Source of the DNA: Pseudarcicella sp.
Lineage (GTDB): Bacteria > Bacteroidota > Bacteroidia > Cytophagales > Spirosomataceae
Assembly (NCBI GenBank): GCA_017988135.1
Contig: JAGNSI010000006.1
Span: 1-36,303, forward strand
Length of the DNA stretch: 36,303 nucleotides
Direction of reading: 5' to 3'
The position numbers and the translations under genes were made by a program. Shown here piece after piece: positions 32,789 to 36,303 of the stretch. Position 1 is the stretch's first letter; every line of letters begins with the position of its first letter. Below the pieces are notes generated by a model that was given only the letters and a program-made list of their open reading frames with translations, did not search any database and was not told the origin of the DNA.

Positions 32789-33460
32789 ATGTCTTGGCTA
32801 ACAAAAACATTAACAAGCTCATTAGGAAGAAAATTAATTATGGCAGTCACAGGCTTATCGCTTGTATTGTTTTTATTGGTTCATTGTGGGATAAATGCCT
32901 GCATATTTTTGAATGATGGCGGTCACACTTTCAACGAAGCTGCCGAATTTATGGCACACAACTGGCTTATAAGAGCAGCAGAAGTAGGCTTGATGTTAGG
33001 TTTTATCATTCACATAATAGATGGTTTGCTACTTTGGAAAAGCAATGCAGCTAAAAGACCCGTTCAATATGCAGTAGTAAAAGGAGAAGCAAATTCAACA
33101 TGGTACTCACGTTCTATGGGTATATTAGGTTCTCTTCTACTTATATTTTTGATAGTTCACTTGGGTCATTTTTGGGTGGTAAGTCGTTTTACAGACGAGA
33201 TTACAAGTGGTCAAGAAACGCTTTTTGGCGAAATGAAAGAAGTTTTTGAAAACATTTGGTTCGTGGTTTTGTATGTAATAGGTTGTATATCATTGGCTTA
33301 TCATTTATTGCATGGTTTTCAAAGTGCTTTTCAAACCATGGGATGGAATCACCCTAAATACACTCCATTCATAAAAACCGTAGGAGCGATATTTTCTATA
33401 ATCGTACCATTGGTATTTGCGGCTATGCCGATTGCATTTTATTTTGGAATAATTAAATAA
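32789..33460 (+). CDS. sdhC: Succinate dehydrogenase / fumarate reductase cytochrome b subunit
   Basis: A 223-residue inner-membrane subunit with five predicted spans (about 16-34, 62-80, 110-130, 156-178, 198-220), typical of the single-anchor, diheme type found in Bacillus, Wolinella and Bacteroidota. It starts MSWLTKTLTSSLGRKLIMAV, the family pattern. Candidate heme-b ligands are H32 (VHCGIN), H75 (IIHIIDG), H124 or H127 (IVHLGHFW) and H172 or H175 (YHLLHGF). It anchors the flavoprotein and iron-sulfur subunits encoded next and passes electrons to or from menaquinone. It is the first gene of the operon. A 111-bp gap with two hairpins separates it from sdhA. Confidence 0.95.
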   Translation: MSWLTKTLTSSLGRKLIMAVTGLSLVLFLLVHCGINACIFLNDGGHTFNEAAEFMAHNWLIRAAEVGLMLGFIIHIIDGLLLWKSNAAKRPVQYAVVKGEANSTWYSRSMGILGSLLLIFLIVHLGHFWVVSRFTDEITSGQETLFGEMKEVFENIWFVVLYVIGCISLAYHLLHGFQSAFQTMGWNHPKYTPFIKTVGAIFSIIVPLVFAAMPIAFYFGIIK

Positions 33461-33506
33461 TTTCCAAAACAAATTGCCACAAAAAAAGATTATCAATATT
33501 ATCAGT

Positions 33507-33567
33507 AGTGCTATGAAACCCCTAGCACTCAAGCACATAAAATAGCCCCTCTGGGTAGAGGGTTTTT
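33507..33567 (+). promoter_or_regulatory. Two-hairpin element with terminator-like end between sdhC and sdhA
   Basis: Hairpin 1: AGTGCTA (33507-33513), loop TGAAACCCC, TAGCACT (33523-33529). Hairpin 2: CCCTCT (33547-33552), loop GGGT, AGAGGG (33557-33562), followed by TTTTT (33563-33567), which is terminator-like and ends 4 bases before the sdhA start. The loop of hairpin 1 (AAACCC) is complementary to GGGTTT in the 3' side of hairpin 2, so the two regions could pair and disrupt the terminator stem. This may be an attenuator, or a device lowering sdhA expression. Confidence 0.5.
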
Positions 33568-33571
33568 GGAT

Positions 33572-35551
33572 ATGACAACAATTGATTCTAAAATTCCTGA
33601 AGGAGCCATTGATCAAAAATGGACAAAATACAAATCTTCAGTGCCATTGGTAAATCCTGCCAATAAAAGAAATATAGAAATTATAGTAGTAGGTACAGGT
33701 TTGGCTGGAGCTTCAGCAGCTGCTTCTTTGGCCGAAATGGGCTACAAAGTGAAAGCATTTTGTTTTCAAGATTCGCCACGTAGAGCACACTCTATTGCAG
33801 CTCAAGGTGGTGTAAATGCTGCTAAAAATTATCAAAATGATGGCGATTCTGTTTACCGTTTGTTTTATGATACTATAAAAGGTGGAGATTACCGTGCTAG
33901 AGAAGCTAACGTTCACCGATTGGCAGAAGTTTCAGGCAATATCATCGATCAATGCGTAGCTCAAGGTGTACCTTTTGCTCGTGAATACGGTGGTTTGTTG
34001 TCTAACCGTTCTTTTGGAGGTACTCAAGTACAACGTACATTTTATGCAGCCGGTCAGACAGGGCAACAACTTTTGTTGGGAGCATATTCTGCTTTGCAAC
34101 GACAAATTGGCTTAGGTAACGTAACCATGATGTCTCGTCACGAGATGATGGAAATAGTAATGATAGACGGCAAAGCTAGAGGAATAATAGCCCGTGATTT
34201 GATTACAGGAAAACTGGAGCGTCATTTTGGACATTCAGTATTGCTTTGCACAGGAGGCTACGGAAACGTATTTTACCTCTCTACCAATGCAATGGGATCT
34301 AACGTAACCGCAGCTTGGAAAGCAACTAAAAAAGGAGCCTACTTTGCTAATCCATGTTACACCCAAATACATCCAACATGTATACCAGTATCTGGCGATC
34401 ATCAGTCTAAACTTACATTGATGTCTGAGTCGCTAAGAAATGATGGTAGAATATGGGTGCCAAAACAAAAAGACGATAATCGTGCAGGAAATCAAATTCC
34501 AGAAAACGAAAGAGATTATTATTTAGAGAGACGTTACCCTGCTTTTGGTAACCTTGTACCTAGAGATATCGCTTCAAGAGCAGCCAAAGAAAGATGTGAT
34601 GCTGGTTATGGAGTAGGGACTTCTAAAATGGCTGTGTTTTTGGACTTTGCCGAAGCCATCATCCGTTATGGAAAAGCAGAAGCAACCAAAAAAGGGATGC
34701 AAAATGCCAGTGCAGAAGAAATACAAATAATGGGTAAAGACGTTGTAAAAGAGAAATATGGTAATCTCTTTGATATGTACAAACAAATCACCGGCGAAGA
34801 CCCTTATTCAGTGCCAATGAGAATATACCCAGCTGTGCATTATACAATGGGTGGTCTTTGGGTAGATTATAATTTGATGACCTCAGTGCCAGGTTTGTAT
34901 GCATTGGGTGAAGCTAATTTTTCAGACCATGGTGCCAATAGATTAGGAGCTTCTGCTTTGATGCAGGGCTTAGCCGATGGATATTTTGTGATACCTTATA
35001 CTATAGGAGCTTATCTTGCTGGTGATATCCGCACCAAAGCTATTCCTACAGATGCACCAGAATTTGTTGCTGCAGAAAAAGCCGTTCAAAATCAGATCGA
35101 TACTTTGATGGGTATTAAAGGCAGTAAATCTGTAGATTATTTCCACAAAAAATTAGGTAAAATAATGTGGGATAAATGCGGAATGGCACGTAACGAAAAA
35201 GGTTTGAAAGAGGCTATTGTCGATATACAAGCTTTGATAAAAGAGTTTTGGTCTGACGTAAGAATACCTGGCGATGCAGATGAATTTAATCCTGAACTAG
35301 AAAAAGCCGTAAGAGTAGCAGACTTTTTAGAATTGGGAGAATTGATGTGTATTGACGCACTCAACAGAGAGGAATCTTGTGGTGGTCACTTCCGTGAAGA
35401 ATTTCAAACAGAAGACGGTGAAGCATTGCGTGATGACGAAAAATTCGCTTATGTAGCTGCTTGGGAATACAAAAAACAATCGAGTTTTGAGCTTCATAAA
35501 GAACAATTGGTGTACGAAAATATCAAAATAGCTCAAAGATCTTACAAATAA
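33572..35551 (+). CDS. sdhA: Succinate dehydrogenase / fumarate reductase flavoprotein subunit
   Basis: Catalytic subunit (659 residues from ATG 33572) that interconverts succinate and fumarate on the inner face of the cytoplasmic membrane. FAD-binding [10 protein letters not shown] is near 42-51. [13 protein letters not shown] carries the His (H73) expected to hold FAD covalently. The substrate-binding segments include [25 protein letters not shown] and [10 protein letters not shown], and the C-terminal FAD loop is [15 protein letters not shown]. The in-frame TTG at 33566 is set aside in favour of the ATG. Length fits the longer B-type flavoproteins of Bacteroidota. It lies between sdhC and sdhB, with a 70-bp gap to sdhB. 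Confidence 0.95.
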   Translation: MTTIDSKIPEGAIDQKWTKYKSSVPLVNPANKRNIEIIVVGTGLAGASAAASLAEMGYKVKAFCFQDSPRRAHSIAAQGGVNAAKNYQNDGDSVYRLFYDTIKGGDYRAREANVHRLAEVSGNIIDQCVAQGVPFAREYGGLLSNRSFGGTQVQRTFYAAGQTGQQLLLGAYSALQRQIGLGNVTMMSRHEMMEIVMIDGKARGIIARDLITGKLERHFGHSVLLCTGGYGNVFYLSTNAMGSNVTAAWKATKKGAYFANPCYTQIHPTCIPVSGDHQSKLTLMSESLRNDGRIWVPKQKDDNRAGNQIPENERDYYLERRYPAFGNLVPRDIASRAAKERCDAGYGVGTSKMAVFLDFAEAIIRYGKAEATKKGMQNASAEEIQIMGKDVVKEKYGNLFDMYKQITGEDPYSVPMRIYPAVHYTMGGLWVDYNLMTSVPGLYALGEANFSDHGANRLGASALMQGLADGYFVIPYTIGAYLAGDIRTKAIPTDAPEFVAAEKAVQNQIDTLMGIKGSKSVDYFHKKLGKIMWDKCGMARNEKGLKEAIVDIQALIKEFWSDVRIPGDADEFNPELEKAVRVADFLELGELMCIDALNREESCGGHFREEFQTEDGEALRDDEKFAYVAAWEYKKQSSFELHKEQLVYENIKIAQRSYK

Positions 35552-35621
35552 GTTTTAATAAATAAGCATTCAATGGTTAAGTTTTTTTAATAAAATATAA
35601 CCTTAAATATAGATTATTACC

Positions 35622-36303
35622 ATGGAAGGAAATATGAATTTGTCGCTCAAAGTTTGGAGACAAAAAAACGCCAAAACTGAGGGCAACTTTCAAAAATATG
35701 ATGTAAAAGGAATATCAGAAGATATGTCTTTTTTAGAAATGTTTGATGTGCTCAACGAAAGGCTCATCAACGAAGGTGAAGCACCGATAGCCTTTGATCA
35801 CGATTGCCGTGAAGGAATTTGTGGGATGTGCTCGATGTATATCAACGGCCAACCTCATGGTCCAAACAAAGGAGTTACTACCTGTCAATTGCACATGCGT
35901 AGTTTTAAGTCTGGCGATACTATCACTGTAGAACCATGGAGAGCACAAGCATTTCCTATAGTAAAAGACCTTGCTGTAGATCGCTCTGCTTTCGATAGAA
36001 TTATGTCTGCAGGCGGATATGTGTCAGTAAATACTGGTAACGCACAAGATGCCAATAGTTTACCAATACCGAAAAGCAATGCTGATGAGGCATTTGCTGC
36101 GGCAGCTTGCATAGGTTGTGGTGCTTGTGTTGCAGCATGTAAAAACGCTTCAGCGATGTTGTTTACTTCTGCTAAAATATCGCAGTTGGCATTGTTGCCA
36201 CAAGGTCAGGCAGAAAGAAGCATTAGGGCTGAAAATATGGTAGCTCAAATGGATGTTGAAGGTTTTGGCGCTTGTACCAATACTGGAGCTTGCGAAGCAG
36301 AAT
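35622..36303 (+). CDS. sdhB: Succinate dehydrogenase / fumarate reductase iron-sulfur subunit (partial, runs off the window)
   Basis: Electron-transfer subunit linking the flavoprotein and the cytochrome b. The frame opens at ATG 35622 and remains open to the last base, showing 227 codons. The N-terminal plant-type ferredoxin domain has the [2Fe-2S] cysteines C62, C67 and C70 (CREGICGMC) and C88 (TTCQLHMRS). The C-terminal domain shows [13 protein letters not shown] near 164-176, with the first cysteines of the [4Fe-4S] and [3Fe-4S] clusters. It reaches [10 protein letters not shown] at the edge, where the final cluster cysteines begin. A second possible start is M5 ([10 protein letters not shown]), common in homologues. 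It is the last of the three structural genes, sdhC-sdhA-sdhB. Confidence 0.94.
   Translation, partial: MEGNMNLSLKVWRQKNAKTEGNFQKYDVKGISEDMSFLEMFDVLNERLINEGEAPIAFDHDCREGICGMCSMYINGQPHGPNKGVTTCQLHMRSFKSGDTITVEPWRAQAFPIVKDLAVDRSAFDRIMSAGGYVSVNTGNAQDANSLPIPKSNADEAFAAAACIGCGACVAACKNASAMLFTSAKISQLALLPQGQAERSIRAENMVAQMDVEGFGACTNTGACEAE

Overview
The window is AT-rich DNA from a member of the Bacteroidota. The evidence is a SusC/SusD pair, a hybrid two-component regulator of the polysaccharide-utilisation type, an exported protein ending in a gliding-motility (CHU_C, type IX secretion type B) sorting domain, a DUF2911 protein, and several promoters matching the phylum's TTTG / TAnnTTTG pattern. Lineages such as the Cytophagales or Chitinophagales would fit, but the genus cannot be read from this stretch. 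There are no rRNA genes, CRISPR arrays, insertion sequences or phage genes.

Layout. At the left edge an ABC exporter pair runs leftwards: an ATPase and a permease cut by the window end, the permease having a histidine-rich extracytoplasmic domain. A small toxin-antitoxin locus follows (2352-2882), with an intact antitoxin and a RelE-type toxin broken by a one-base frameshift. Next come dihydrolipoamide dehydrogenase, a 56-bp tandem repeat array that runs into a strong terminator, a lipoprotein sulfatase and tRNA-Pro(GGG). From 6959 to 9605 there is an alpha-E / Anbu proteasome-like peptidase / transglutaminase operon. It belongs to a known amidoligase-linked peptide system, but the usual ATP-grasp gene is absent here. 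Then follow a DUF2911 protein, a single-domain response regulator, a PhnP-like metallo-hydrolase, a convergent cysteine desulfurase and a GlmM-type phosphohexomutase.

The centre (15233-28195) is a compact polysaccharide utilisation locus. SusC (TonB-dependent importer), SusD (surface glycan-binding lipoprotein), a GH43-like beta-propeller glycosidase, a secreted protein with the two glutamates expected of a clan GH-A glycosidase but no family I recognise, and an S1 sulfatase are all on the plus strand with short gaps. They are followed by a 1348-residue hybrid sensor / AraC regulator. The target is probably a sulfated glycan: the sulfatase would remove sulfate, the two glycosidases would cleave sugar linkages, SusCD would import fragments, and the hybrid sensor would switch the locus on when it binds a breakdown product.

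The right part holds tRNA-Gln(TTG), fabD (fatty-acid synthesis), a 936-residue exported protein, and the succinate dehydrogenase / fumarate reductase operon sdhC-sdhA-sdhB, with sdhB cut by the window end. The sdh operon has two tandem candidate promoters and a terminator-like hairpin between sdhC and sdhA.

The most interesting points are the unassigned GH-A-like enzyme in the sulfated-glycan locus, the Anbu operon without its ATP-grasp partner, the broken toxin beside its intact antitoxin, the possible attenuator inside the sdh operon, the tandem array built from a terminator's left arm, and an orphan perfect hairpin in the 861-bp gap before susC.
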